From: Porodaedalea pini
Taxonomy: Eukaryota; Basidiomycota; Agaricomycetes; Hymenochaetales; Hymenochaetaceae
Length of the DNA stretch: 64,000 bases
Direction of reading: 5' to 3'
NCBI GenBank assembly: GCA_002794775.1
Contig: NBAY01000036.1
Location: forward strand, 310,001 to 374,000
The first letter of the stretch is position 1; every line of letters starts with the position of its first letter. The position numbers were made by a program, and so were the translations under genes. The notes under the pieces were generated by a model. The model saw only the letters and a program-made list of their open reading frames with translations. It had not been told where the DNA came from and did no database searches. This document shows positions 1 to 11,865 of this stretch, in pieces.

Positions 1-3000
1 CCATTTGTCGGCAAGCTTCTTCGTGGGCGAATCTGTGCTGATATTTCGTCCATCGAGGAAGACCTTATCGCCAGCCTTGTACTCCACCGAAGCTCCTGCC
101 GTCCGGTCATGGTAGCGTTTCATGTCGTCTGCCGCTTTGACCAGGTTGTCCTTCGCGACACGATGAGTCTCCTTTATGTGCTTCGCGAATTCTTCCGCCG
201 ACATATTGGCAGACGAGGTTCGTGTTGTGTCAAAGCTCAAGGGGTGACGTCCTGTATTCGCGTAGAAAGGGGACATCTTCGTCGCCGAATGTTTGCGGTT
301 ATTGTACGCAAACTCTGCGAGGGGGAGCCAGTCTTTCCAGTCCGATTGGCGATGGTTCACGAAGAGCCTAAGATACTGTTCGAGCTCTTGGTTAACGCGT
401 TCTGTCTGACCATCTGTCTGTGGGTGATACGCCGTCGACGGGTTGCCTTCGATGTGTAGGAGTTTGTACAGCTCCTTCATCATTGATGCGTCAAACTGCG
501 TGCCTCGGTCATGGATGATCTTCCTCGGCAAGCCGTGGAGGCGGAAGACGTGGTCTCGGTACAGCTGGGCCATGCCTTCTGCTGACAGCCTCGTCGTCAT
601 CGGGATCGCGTGCATCTGTTTCGAGAACCTATCGACGAAGACACAGATTGCGTTGTGCCCCTTGGAGTCTGGGAGTTCTCCGATGAGGTCGACCGTGACA
701 ATTTCCCATGGGCCTTCCGGGATCGTGTTCAGGTGAAGTGGCCTTGATCTCGATGTTCTCAGAGCCTTCGTCCGCTGGCAACGGTCGCATCCTCGGACGT
801 ATGCTCGAACGTCGGAGAACATCGACGCCCACCAGAAGTCTCGACGTACCAGTTCGACCGTCTTTGACGATCCGGGATGTCCTGCCAGGGTCGAGTCGTG
901 GCATTCCCGTAAAACCGCTTCCTTCATCGTCGACGGTACGTACACCTTGCCTTTCATCCGCCACAACCCGTCGGCCTTCGCCATTCCCGTCGGTCTCTCC
1001 GACTCGTCCTGCGCCCTCTGCGCGTCACCCACTCGTTCCAACACTTCCTCACGCGACGTCCTCACCACTCCACGATTCAGCCATTTGTCCTTTATGAACA
1101 CGATGTCATCGTTGTCGTCCTTTCCCTTATCATAGCCTGCCTTGCGCGACAGTAAGTCCGCCTTGCCCATCGTCTTCCCCGACTTGTGCTCGAGGTGGAA
1201 GTCGAATTCCTCGAGTTCGGTCCGCCAGCGAGCTTGTCGATAGCTCAGTTTCTGTGCCGACCTGAAGTAGGTGAGGTTGGCATGGTCGGACCAGATCTCG
1301 ATCTTGTGGCGAGCGCCCAGGAGGTATTGACGCCATTCCTTGAGTGCTGAGACGATTGCGAGCATCTCCTTGTCGTAGATCTCGTAGTTTCGTTCGGCCG
1401 GTAGGAGCGCTTCTGACCTATAGGCGACTACCCTCCACTTGCCTTCCTGTTTCTGCAATAGCACGCCTCCGAGTGCGAAGTTCGACGAGTCCGCCTCAAC
1501 GCGGAAAGGGCCTTCGTCGTTAGCGATGACCAGGACTGGAGGTGAGCAGAGACGTCGTCTCAGCTCCTCGAACGCCTCCTGCTGTTCGGTCTCCCATACC
1601 CAGTCCTTCTTGCCCGTCAGCGACGTCAGCGGATGGACCACCTTGCTGTAGTCCTTGATGAACCGTCGTAGCCAATTACCCATGCCGAGGAACTGTTGTA
1701 GCTCCTTGAGGTTTCGTGGGACCGGCCAGTTTGCAATCACCTCCGTCTTTGCCGGGTCCGCCTTGATCTCGCCGTTGCCGATGATGTGACCGAGATACTT
1801 AACGACCTTGGCATCGAATTCGCACTTCTCCGGTTTCAAGTACAGGCCGTTTTCCCGGAGGATCTGAAGTACGCGCCTCGACGTGTCGATGTGCTCCTCA
1901 ATGGTTTCTGAGAGGATCAGTATGTCGTCGAGGTATACGATGATCAGGTTCGCGTAGATCAGTTCCTTGAAGATGTGGTTGACGAACGCTTGGAACGTCG
2001 CCGGCGCATTGCAAAGACCGAAGAACATGACCGTTAGCTCGAAGAGGCCCATGTTCATGCGAAATGCCGCCTTCCACTCGTCGCCTTCGCGGATCCGGAC
2101 GTTGTAGTACCCCCAGCGAAGGTCAAGCTTAGTGATGTACTTCGCCTTCTTGACCTTATCAACAAGTTCGTCGATGAGAGGGAGGGGGTACTTATTCTTG
2201 ATCGTGCCGTCGTTGAGTTTGCGGTAATCCTGGATCGGGCGTAGCGATTTGTCGGCCTTCTTTATGAAGAAGAAAGGTGACGCCATGGGCGATATCGACC
2301 GTCGAATGCGACCTGACTTCAGATTTTCATCGAGGAAGTCCTTGAGCGACTGCTGCTCAGTTGGCGTGAGCGGGTAGATCTTACAGTCGCTCGGTTTGAA
2401 GTCGGGCTTCAAGTCGATGACGTGGTCCCATGGGCGATGTTCCGGTAGCTTCTCGAAACCTTTTTCGCTGAAAACGTCGGCGTAGTCGTTGAGGTATGCG
2501 GGCCAGGACGTCTTGTCCATTCGCACCTCTCTCACCCCCTTCGTCTCTTCCACTGCTCTCCACACCTTCCGCATGCCTTCCTCCACATCCCTCTCCACCA
2601 CACATTCACTCGGGCAACGCGTAAAGTCGAGTGTTCCCGTCTTCCAGTCGACTTCCGGGTTGTGTCGACGAAGCCAGTCGTACCCTAGAAAGATGTTGGA
2701 CGATGCCAGTGAGGTTACCGCCAGGACAATCCATTCTTTATGGTGACCGATCGTAAGTTCGACGTCGACGTACTCCTCGATCAATCCGGCTTCGTTGTGT
2801 GTGCCGTCGGCATTGAGTACCGCAAGGGGTCGGATATAACGCTTCGTTTCAAGTCCGTACCGTTCGACGAACCTTACGTCAATGCACGATCCCGTACATC
2901 CCGAATCCACGAGTGCGTGTGCGTCTACCTCCCTCACTTCACCTTCCATGCTGTGTCCGACGTTCAGGAGAAGGTCCAGCTGGCGTCCGCCAGTTCCTCT

Positions 3001-3213
3001 CATGAACAGCTGCTCATATCCTTCCCTTTCTTTCACACCGGTGGGGACTTCATACTCAGGAAAACCATCGACGTCGTTTGCATCTACGTGTTGTACAGAC
3101 GGTTGGTTATATTTTAATGAGTACGGATTCGAAGTCCCCTGTTCTTCTCGGTCAGTCGCCCCGATGGCTACGCCTGACCACTCGCAAAACCCTGCGAGTC
3201 GACGACCTCTTCG
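1..3213 (-). CDS. pol: Pol polyprotein (PR-RT-RH-IN), partial at left edge
   Basis: The frame is open from 3213 to the window edge, about 1070 codons. It is entered by -1 frameshifting from gag, so it has no start codon of its own. In order I see: an aspartic protease motif A-L-V-D-S-G-C-T-G; a reverse transcriptase with motif Y-L-D-D near 1921-1935 and the upstream F-G-L-C-N-A-P-A-T-F-Q block; RNase H with acidic residues in V-E-A-D-S-S-N and D-K-E-M-L-A-I; an HHCC zinc domain ending C-D-R-C; and an integrase with catalytic Asp in V-D-L-I-G, Asp in I-H-D-R-G-T-Q-F and Glu in D-G-Q-T-E-R-V-N. No stop interrupts it. The C-terminal end lies outside the window. Confidence 0.88.
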
Positions 3214-4244
3214 TCATTCTCTTCTTCCTCCACATAGTCCTCCACCGTCGACCTCCGAGTGTCTACGACTTCCTCGAAGGCCGATTCCTTCATCGCGCCG
3301 AGCTCGTCCGCGAGGATGCGGCGTTCGCCTGGTGCCATTAGTTCCAGCATGCGCTGGATGATCGGCTTCCCCTGCGGGCACTTGTCCTTGAAATGGCCCA
3401 GCCCGCCGCAGATCCAGCACGCGCGTCGTCGTTGCGCCTCGTTCATTGAGACGTCCATCGGTTGACCAGCGCCTCCGAAAGTGACGCCGGTCGCGTCGCG
3501 TCTGTCGACGTGAGGGGCCGCTACCTGACGGCGAGCCGGGGGTCCTTGTTGTTGCGGCGGGCGAGGCTGAGGTATAAATGGGCGGCCTCGTTGGATTGCG
3601 CGGATCTGTTGTTCACCGCGATCGATCTCGATAGCCTTGTTCTTCCAGTCCTCGTACTTCGTCGGGACCGGCGTTGATCTCAGGACTCCACGCACTACTT
3701 CGATGTTCATTGCGCGTTTGAGACGATCACAGATGATGCCGTCGTCCTTCAGTTCCGCACGCTTGATGATGACGTCGAGCTGTTGGAAGAACTTGTCTGC
3801 GGTGAGGTCCTTCTGAACCTTCTCCCGGAATTCCTTCAGCGCCGCCTCCTTGCGATTCGGGTCGTCGAACGAGGCGTCGAGTCGTTCCTGGAATCTCTCC
3901 CAGCTGTCGGTGAAGGTGACGATTCCCGACGTTGTCGACTCCTCGACGTAGTTCTGCGCCCACGTCGCCGCATTACCACCCTTCAGGTAGGAGAGAGCTA
4001 CATAAATCTTACTCTCCGACGTAGGGTATCGGTTCGGGTTTGCGGATACAAAAAGAAGGACTTCACGTCTGAAGTCGAGGTAGTCGTCGCCACCAGTGAA
4101 TTCACGTGGTCGGGCGACGTCGATGTTTTGTACCGTAGCGGTGCTAGGGCCCGCTGGGGCGTTTGCGGCTTGGTGAGCGAAGGCGCCCGCTACAATCGCC
4201 GCGATTTGTTCTAGCTGTTGGGTGCTGAAGGTTCCCGTCGACAT
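3168..4244 (-). CDS. gag: Gag polyprotein of Ty3/gypsy element
   Basis: This 358-residue frame encodes the capsid/nucleocapsid protein that packages element RNA in virus-like particles. Residues about 90-200 carry a retrotransposon gag-type helical domain rich in W, F and charged residues. A CCHC zinc knuckle (C-W-I-C-G-G-L-G-H-F-K-D-K-C) lies at about residues 278-291. It is followed by an acidic tail. The start is the first ATG after the leader. The stop (TAG at 3168-3170) lies 18 nt past a slippery heptamer that moves ribosomes into pol. The frame is undamaged. Confidence 0.88.
   Translation of the reverse strand: MSTGTFSTQQLEQIAAIVAGAFAHQAANAPAGPSTATVQNIDVARPREFTGGDDYLDFRREVLLFVSANPNRYPTSESKIYVALSYLKGGNAATWAQNYVEESTTSGIVTFTDSWERFQERLDASFDDPNRKEAALKEFREKVQKDLTADKFFQQLDVIIKRAELKDDGIICDRLKRAMNIEVVRGVLRSTPVPTKYEDWKNKAIEIDRGEQQIRAIQRGRPFIPQPRPPQQQGPPARRQVAAPHVDRRDATGVTFGGAGQPMDVSMNEAQRRRACWICGGLGHFKDKCPQGKPIIQRMLELMAPGERRILADELGAMKESAFEEVVDTRRSTVEDYVEEEENDEEVVDSQGFASGQA
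3186..3192 (-). promoter_or_regulatory. -1 ribosomal frameshift site GGGTTTT
   Basis: On the minus strand the heptamer reads G GGT TTT in the gag frame (codons CAG GGT TTT), which fits X XXY YYZ. It sits inside the 46-nt gag/pol overlap (3168-3213), six codons before the gag stop. The pol frame is exactly -1 relative to gag. A -1 slip here continues as G-F-C-E-W-S-G-V into the open pol frame. Confidence 0.8.
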
Positions 4245-5270
4245 CGTTGTTCTAGACGTGTCCGTTTGTCGCTCAGGGGGGGTCGGTGGTGACGAATCTC
4301 GTCGCGCTTCTCTATACGGTCCTGGGATTGGTGGGAGAACGGTTGACGTCGAAAGCGATGGCGAAATCGGGGTTGTCTGGTCTATCGATGCAGGAGCCCA
4401 CTTTAATCTCCTTCCTCCTTCAAGCGTCGAATACCAGAGTCCTTTCTCCGGACGCCACCAGATAACGTATTCAGCACCTGTTTGGGTAACCGTAAACCAA
4501 GAACGGCGTTCCTCGTTATACCAGGAACGAGGCGGGAGAGCACGACGTTGTTCTTCGTCGAGATCTATGTTGACGTTGGTGGAGGGACAGGGATCGGTTG
4601 GTTGTCCGGGTGATTGCTACGCTGACGAAGGACAGGTTCGTCGGCGAGTTTGAGGACCAAACGGAAGGAGGCGACCGAGATCACAATTGACAACGACGTC
4701 GACGACTGTACACGGTGTGTTACCCACGTCCAGGTCAGATGGTTCCTCCACCAGAGGGAGAGGCGGAGAGCCAGGGTCGGAAAAGGTCGGGTGTAGGTTT
4801 ATGTAATACACGAACGTCCGAAAACGTCCGGGCAGGGTTGAGGGTTGTCGTTTAGGGGGTTTACACGTCAAGTCCGTCGAGGGGAGCGCTCCTCTAGACT
4901 GAGTGAAGGCGAGTCGACAGCGACGACGTACGCTGGGGATGAGCCTGGGTGGGTTCTGCTTTTATGTTAGGCGGGAGTCCGGGAGATGTCTCGGACTGGG
5001 CAGGCCTCGGCTGACTGTCGGCTGGGACGTGCTATACTCGAGCGGGGACTCGGGACACGCTGTACTCAGGCTAGGTCATCGCGGAGGTAAGAGGATTAAT
5101 ACAATGTACTCTATTACAGGAGGGGGGGGGGCGCGGTCTCACCTAGGTCGTTGCGGAGGTAAGAGGAAAAGCAGAACGGGTGTTCGTTTACAATTCCTCT
5201 TCCTTATAAACACGGCGCCTGTGGGACCGTATTATCTAAGTACTGTATAGTTTATGTAATTAGGAATGGA
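4245..5270 (-). other. gypsy leader, primer-binding region and 5' LTR (approximate)
   Basis: This is non-coding sequence upstream of gag in element orientation. A run starting TGGTGGCGTCC (minus strand, near 4461-4471) is a plausible tRNA primer-binding site, with the LTR beyond it. A TTTATAAGG sequence at about 5204-5212 (minus) could be the LTR TATA box. The second LTR is out of view, so the exact limits are inference. Confidence 0.4.
5071..5167. repeat. 25-bp direct repeat pair in the gypsy LTR region
   Basis: Copies at 5071-5095 and 5143-5167 share a CTAGGTC(A/G)T(C/T)GCGGAGGTAAGAGGA core with two mismatches, spaced 72 bp apart. A run of 10 G (5122-5131) lies between them. Such pairs are common as promoter or enhancer repeats in LTR U3 regions; that role is inferred. 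Confidence 0.6.
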
Positions 5271-5383
5271 ACGAATGAAGGTCGTGTGGAAGGAGTGTGG
5301 GAAATGATTGGAAAGATGATTAATTATAATGAAAAAGGAGCAGTTAAAAGGAAAGAAATGGTAAAAGGAAAACAAAAGAAAAG

Positions 5384-7513
5384 GTGAAGGTTCGAGTTCT
5401 AACAGGTGACCACGCAGATCAACTTTCCCATCAACACAGATTCTTTATTACTTCCATCCTTACGATTGATATCCAAGGTTTTTTCGATAACATTTCTCAT
5501 AACCGTCTTCTCAACAAACTCATTCATTCCAACGTTCACCCCAATCTTATTCGTGTTCTTTCGGTCTGGCTCAGAGATCGACCCATTTCTTTTCATTTTA
5601 ACAATTTCTTTTCTACACCTTTCATCAAACCTAACCGCGGGGTCCCTCAGGGATCTCCGCTATCACCCCTCGTTTCAATATTTGCTGCGGCCGATGTCAT
5701 CACAGCCTACAACTCTCGTTTTGGTCCTCATCGTCCATTGCTAGCTTACATGGACGATCACCTTCTTTACGCGCGCTCTCACAGCATACGAACCAATTTG
5801 GTTCGTCTGCGTCATCAATTTCAATTCCTTTCACTTCATTTTCACTCCCTTGGTTTATCCATTGACCCCAACGCTATCGAACTCCTTCACATCCTTCCAC
5901 ATGACAGAGTTGCCATCAAGGCGTTTTGTTCTTTCCTTTTTGTTTCCCCCCCATCACCCTCTGCGTCTTTGACCTTACCCAATGGCCTTACCATCAGCCC
6001 CTCACGCCACCTTACATGGTTGGGTGTTATTTTCTCTTATGACCTTTCGCCAAAGCTCCATTTCGAGGCTCGGGCTAATAAAGCCATTTCTACCTTACAT
6101 CAGTGTTATTTCCTTTTCAACCGGTCCAACGGCGCACATCTTCAATACGCTCGTCTCCTTTATTTTGGTTTAATCCGTTCTGTCGCCATCTATGGCGCAG
6201 TTTTGTTTCCAGAATCTTCGCATCTTTCTATCCTTCAAAAAACACAACACAAATTCTTCAACTCCATCTTTCATAAAAACATTAATTCGTCTATAGCTGA
6301 ATCTCTTCTATCTGTTCCACCCCTTCCCCTTTTTATCCGAGCGTTGTCGCAATGATTTTTACTCTCTTATATTTCTCATTCCAAACATAACCCTTCTCCT
6401 AAGCAATATCTGCTTTCGTCCCTTCTTCCCGGTGTTTCAATCCCTAAAACCGTTCCTTTCCACACATTCACTCAAATCCATTCACGTCTTATTATGACCC
6501 CCATTCCGTCCCATACTCAACAACATAAAGCTATCCGAGATTTCAATTCTTTCTTTTTACACCCTCCACCTTACCAATATTTCATCTTTACAGACGGCTC
6601 TATCATCCCAGATGCCAATGGCTCCCACACCGGCGGTCACGGATTCGTCATCATGCACAATCAACAAGAACTAGCTGTCTTTTCCTCAGTAGCGCACTCT
6701 CGCTCGAACATACTGTTCGAGGAGCAGGAAGCGCTCATCACAGCCATGCGTCGTATATCCCTCCTACTAGCGAAATGCTTCACACCAATCCACATCCACA
6801 TCATCTCGGACTCACTTAACTGCATCGAGCTCATCTTCTCCAATGACGAGCGACACGCCGACTTTATTATTACCTTCCGCCGCCTATGCGGAATATTTCT
6901 CGCCCTCCATCACGAGTCTTCCCACATCACAGTCCAATGGCTCCCCTCACATCGCGGAGTATTGGGTAACTCAAAGGCTGATAAATTGGCGAAGGACGCC
7001 GCGTCCAACCACCATTCCGAGCCCACCCCCGAATCGCTTCCCAATTTGAAGGCGCAAGTACATCTCGACCTCCTTCGAGACTGGAAAGCCAACATCATTA
7101 ACCTCCGGGGACATCGCTCTATTCTTGAGCCGTCCTCGTTCATCCTTCATCCGTCGCGATCTCTACGTCCGTTCTTGAAGCTTTCCCCTAGGAAGAGGAT
7201 ACACCGCACAGTTCTATCACGCGCTGTCAACCTGATGTTGAACACGCTCGATTTGCATGATCGAAACCTCCAACCACGATGTCCGGACCCGGCGTGCATC
7301 AAACATGATGTCCGTCACATTCTTAATTGTTGCCCCTTTTTTGCACTTGTCAGAAACGGCCTTTATCGTCAACGTTCTTTACCTTTGGATTTTTCAGACT
7401 GGTTTCGTCCAAACAACTTTCTTTTACTTCTCCAATTTGCTTATTTTTCATTCCGTCGCCCTCCGGACAGTATGCCTGTATTTTCCGATTTACCCCCATC
7501 ATTTCATCTGTAG
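5384..7513 (+). mobile_element. 5'-truncated LINE (RT + RNase H), one in-frame stop
   Basis: One reading frame carries a non-LTR reverse transcriptase and then RNase H. RT block A is D-I-Q-G-F-F-D-N-I, block B is R-G-V-P-Q-G-S-P-L-S-P and block C is Y-M-D-D at about 5749-5760. RNase H shows T-D-G-S, E-E-Q-E-A-L, S-D-S and W-L-P-S-H-R-G-V-L-G-N-S-K-A-D. A CCHC-like knuckle (C-P-D-P-A-C...H...C-C) ends the protein, as in Tad/I-type LINEs. Endonuclease and the N-terminal RT are missing. A TGA at 6353-6355 interrupts the frame, which then stays in phase to the stop at 7511-7513. It is therefore a dead or near-dead copy. No poly(A) tail or target duplication was recognised. Confidence 0.8.
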
Positions 7514-9089
7514 TCATTCCTCTTCATTCCTTGTTACGATCACCTCCCACTAGCAACTACCATCATTGGTTTTTCGAGCGCTACGTAGTATTTTCTGTAT
7601 ATCTGGTCTGTTCGTTTATGCGGTGGGGCGTCTGTTAGTAGTAGATAGCAGATATTATAAATTATCCTGCACGTGCCGTTGACGCGTGTCTCGACGCGTG
7701 CTCCACGTGATGAGCGAACACTTTCCAGCAACGAGAATTGAAAACAAGAGTATAAGTATATGCATTACACCTCAGTTGATTCTCGCGCAATAACGTCTGG
7801 GTCATGAGCTACCAGTGTTAATGACAGAATCTGTTTAGCACTCTGCACGTGTACGTCAAGAATTGGAATGCCTTCATAACAAAATCGACGATCATGATCG
7901 AGCGTGCGGCCTGTATATTTCTCATAAAGCTCTCAGGGTCATCTAGAGGGTTCGGTGGCCTGACTCGAAGACCTCATCAGCCAATTGCGCCAGTCTCGGA
8001 ACCTTGCTCACTATTGGGTCTTCTGAGCTTCTGATAAACCTAGCTTAGCCAGAGCTCCTACGTATCACCGCGCCAAGTTACAAAAGTTTTTATATCCGTA
8101 TAAGGCACATTGCAAGAAACATCAGACCTCTAAGTTCACAGTGATAGGAGTTTGTGGAGCATGCGATCCAGAGTGGGCGTCGACGCGAAACGTAATAACA
8201 GGCGCCAGGAAAACGCGCTGTTCCTTCGACGATGATCCACTTCATGTGGGTATATAGGAGGTATATCAGAATGAGCTTGAGCTTTGTCTCATCTGGCTAG
8301 GTGTGTCGACGAGTCACAATTTCTACTCTGAAAAGGCAGAAACTTGAACGACAAAGGATCTCTCATCAAAAATCCAAAGCACATAGCCGATAAGTAATTT
8401 AGAGAAAACTTTACAGATAACGGTCCGCAGAGCATATATAACGATACTCGTTATATAAGTACTGATATTGCCAAATATGTTGATGGGCGAGGAGGAGCGG
8501 CCCGTCATTGTAGCATTGCGTTGGTCTCGACGTGTCATATAACCATTCAAGCCAAGCCGTTTACCTGAGTAAAACGCAGAGACTGAATAATTACAGTGAG
8601 TTAATCGGTAATTAAGAATCCCCAAAGAACAGTTCCGCATTTCATCCATTGCTCTCTACCAGTCATGAAGCTGCGATCATTGGACTCCCAGAGAAAAGGC
8701 GCTGCAATGGCCAGCGCTCTAAGTTCAATTTATTTTTGAGATCTTCGCTTTCCATGGCGGCGCGAGTCCTGAGCCGAGGGGCGAGCGCTGACCGAATTGC
8801 CGAGAGTAGAGGGTCTCGAGGAAGCGCGAGAAATTTCAAATAAAAATTGCACCACGGGAGCCTTGGACGTGTCAAGCGTACAGACTTGGCTGATGGTAGA
8901 AGGCTAGTACTAGTTGAAGGGCGGGTGTGAATATGAGAAAAATATCTTCATGTCACGTCACAAATTACTTAGAAAATCTAGACCGTGACCGTGACGCCGA
9001 TTAATATTGGCGGGAATTCTCACCCTTCGCCGTACAAAGTACTACAAACTCACATATCTGGAATAACCAAGGGGCCCAATATCGTAAAG
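7514..9089. other. gene-free stretch beside the LINE
   Basis: No ORF here shows a recognisable domain or a coherent exon series on either strand. It may include the LINE 3' untranslated region at its left end. I see no tRNA, tandem repeat or inverted repeat worth naming. Confidence 0.4.
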
Positions 9090-10022
9090 ATGGCTAACAG
9101 GACCTTAGGCGAGTTGATTTTTCCGAGTTCTGCACTGCTTCAAGCTTAAATTTCGGATATTACCATCTCATTTCGAAGTTTTCGTGACTGGCAATGCCAA
9201 CAAGCTCAAAGAAGTGCGCGCGATATTATCTGACGGGTCAAATGGCTTCACGCCGATCAATCTGGAGTCAAAAAGTCTGGACAGTGAGTCGATTGAAAAG
9301 CTTTGACATTTTGTAGTCTTACACATCTATGTTCCATTGTTTTCTAATGATAGTACCTGAGGTACAAGGAACTACGCAAGAAGTAGCACGCGAAAAATGC
9401 CGACGTGCGGCGGAATTGGTGATTTCTGATACTGACGTACAGAATCTCTCGAAGATAGCTTACAGTAAACAATTTGGAGGTCGGCGGCTCATGCATTACT
9501 GAAGACGTTGCGCTTTGCTTCAAAGCCATGAACGATCTTCCGGGTCCCTACATCAAACACTTCCTGAATGCCCTTGGTCCTGCAGGGAAGACCCTCTTCC
9601 ACCTCACTCCAGCTTTAAGTCGCGATCTAACGAGGAGCCTTCCTATCTACATATAGGTCTAAGCACACTTCTCCAAGGCTTCCCAACAACGGACGCCTAC
9701 GCGATCTGCACGTTTGCGTACAGCGTCGGGCCCGGCACCGAGCCGATTCTCTTCGAGGGAAAGACGCACGGAAAAATCGTGCCCCCGCGCGGACCGCAGG
9801 ACTTCGGCTGGGATTGCACCTTTGAAGCAGAGGGGACCGGAAAAACGTGCGTATTCGTCATAGTTGTTAACTCTGGGGATCAATTCAAGCCACTTATCGT
9901 GCAATGAACGCACTCAATGCCATTGCAGGTATGCGGAGATGCGCTCGGACGAGAAAAACAAGATCTCGCACCGCTATCGCGCGCTCGAGCTATTGAGAGC
10001 GTACTTGAAGGACCTACCTTAG
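9090..10022 (+). CDS. inosine triphosphate pyrophosphatase-like (HAM1/ITPA), possibly broken
   Basis: ITPase hydrolyses ITP, dITP and XTP to monophosphates in the cytosol and keeps non-canonical purines out of nucleic acids. Exons that give a 198-residue protein of normal family length are 9090-9126, 9179-9283, 9354-9418, 9480-9585, 9657-9846 and 9929-10022. Family blocks seen: [39 protein letters not shown] and the C-terminal S-H-R-Y-R-A-L. The fourth intron starts GGAAGA instead of GTAAGA at the position homology demands. An upstream GTCCTG would rescue splicing but drop three residues. Exon 1 is the least certain. It could be a functional gene with an odd splice site or a recent pseudogene. 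Confidence 0.65.
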
Positions 10023-10590
10023 GTTAGAGCAAATTGCCTTGTCAAGATATAAGCAGGCATTAACATTTTACAGGACGCATATTTAATCGGTCAAATAATT
10101 AGGAATGATGAGCTCGAAGCCAAGAGCCGTAAAGATGAGTACTGTACACGGTTGCCCGTAGAGTATTCAGTTAATTTAAAAAGACGGAGAATTTGAGGCC
10201 GAAACGAAGATGTTATATATATCTGTCGTATTTCGCTTGCTGCTTCTAACCCCTGCTCCTGGCTCAGGATGTGTCTAGCAAAATCCCATGGTGAAGGAGG
10301 ATAGCATTCTGTGCATCCTGATAGTTCGCTTCCTCTTTCGACGCCGCTGCAATTCAGGCTCATGTCGTACCTTTCCCAGTACGGGTGTTATTTACACGCG
10401 GCGTGCTATTGACTGGCTTCCAAGTGAGCGTCAAGCCAATTGAGTGGATTTTGGGCCGACAGCACAGCTTACGCTTGAAGAAAAAAAGGTAATTGAAGAA
10501 CTCCGCGTGAGGGTTCAGGCGGTGGATGACAAGGAGGTTAGAAGGTATAGCAGATAATTATCGCATATAACCACCATCGCAGCGTCGAGC
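10023..10590. other. intergenic, no gene seen
   Basis: These 570 bp separate the convergent ITPA-like and GT17 genes. There is no coding signal or structured element that I can support. Confidence 0.4.
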
Positions 10591-11849
10591 TTAAGTCTGT
10601 CGCATGCAGCCCCCAGGCAGGAGGAAGCGAAAGCGCTCTGCGTTTGCGATGGTATAGTTGGGTATGTGCACGGCTGAGCGAGATCTACGAGGACGTTTAG
10701 ACGTAGATGGAAAAGTGAATATCGAATATGCTCACGGTTGCAAGGACATCTGATTCAATAAATCTCCGTACTGAAATAACATTCGTCAGTTGCTACCAAA
10801 ACTAAGACCACTTTAGCTTCAGAAAGGCTTACGCTATATGCTTCGGGAAGCATGCCAAAAATATCCTCGCCTCTGCAGATCACTTCCTGTATCCTATGCT
10901 CATCTAATAGGCGCTCATTACCTCCAATACGATCTGAGTGGGAGAACCCGCGCATCTTCACGACATACTCTGGTAGTGTGCGGAAACAATAAGAGCAGTG
11001 CCATCCCGCATCTGCGAGCGCTTTGTCCGAAGACAAAGAATGCCTATAGCAGGTCTCCGCATCGAAGCGGTGCACGGAGGCACGCCAAGAGGACATGCCG
11101 AGGTACCACTCGAAACTATAGAGGTAATTTCGAAGTATCAAATGGACACTATCTCCGAAGTCACAGGCCTTGAGCAGTGATAGCGTGTACCAGGCAGGGA
11201 GCTCGTCAATATCAGACATCACGACTAGTGTCTGCGTCGAGGACGGGAGCGAGTCGACATATGCGCGTAGGTGATGGGTCATGAAGTCGCGCGTGTGTGC
11301 TTCAACATCCCACGCATTCTGGTTGTCCTGGAGATCAAATCCCGGAAGACTAGTTTAAGGCGTAAGGTGCGCTCTCCGAAATAAGGAGGGGGCGACTTAC
11401 AAACGGTACTCGATCTTATGCTCGAAAGCAGAGAAACGTTCACGATTATTTGCAAAGTATGTCTCCTTCGACAGGCCAGTGAATGTCGCGTTGCTCTCGA
11501 CGATGAAGAAGTGGTCTACGATCTGCTCGAGCTCGTGCAGGCGGATTTCGAGGAGGTCGACTTCGCTGCTTATGAGGACGGCATCCAGCACGCGTACGTC
11601 TATGTTTTCCGGCCTGCGATTCCAACCGTGTAATTGACATGCATGCTCGTCCATCTGCATGCCATCGGCATAAAAATGTGGCACGATATCCCGCGGACCG
11701 TCAGGATGGTCCCAGAAAGGGCGTGTTGCATACGAGAGTGTGTTGCGGATTTGATAATGGTATTGTGACCAAAGAAAAAAGACGTAGAGCAAGGTCAAGG
11801 CAGAGAGTGCCAGTAAAGTCTTTCGTCGTCGTGACACGTGCATTATCAT
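10591..11849 (-). CDS. GT17 glycosyltransferase (MGAT3-like), Golgi type II membrane protein
   Basis: Family GT17 includes beta-1,4-N-acetylglucosaminyltransferase III, which adds bisecting GlcNAc to N-glycans in animals; the fungal substrate is not established. The 364-residue model has exons (minus) 11849-11401, 11349-10833, 10770-10736 and 10684-10591, all in phase. Residues about 10-27 form one membrane anchor after a basic N-terminus. The luminal domain shows [11 protein letters not shown], the metal-binding-like [16 protein letters not shown] and, after two short C-terminal exons, the family ending [10 protein letters not shown] 20-C tract (gene strand) lies just upstream of the ATG. 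The start could be the second Met (residue 3). Confidence 0.85.
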
Positions 11850-11865
11850 CTATAAAAGTTGGCGC

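Larger units (their letters stand above)
1..5270 (-). mobile_element. Ty3/gypsy LTR retrotransposon, left end outside window
   Basis: Read on the minus strand, the element runs from the 5' LTR/leader region (about 5270 down to 4245) through gag and pol to the window edge inside the integrase C-terminus. The order gag, protease, reverse transcriptase, RNase H, integrase is the Ty3/gypsy order. Both coding frames are open throughout, which suggests a young and possibly active copy. The downstream LTR lies outside the window, so LTR length, terminal identity and target duplication cannot be measured. The right boundary is approximate: the coding unit ends at 4244, and LINE coding sequence begins at about 5400. 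Confidence 0.85.
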
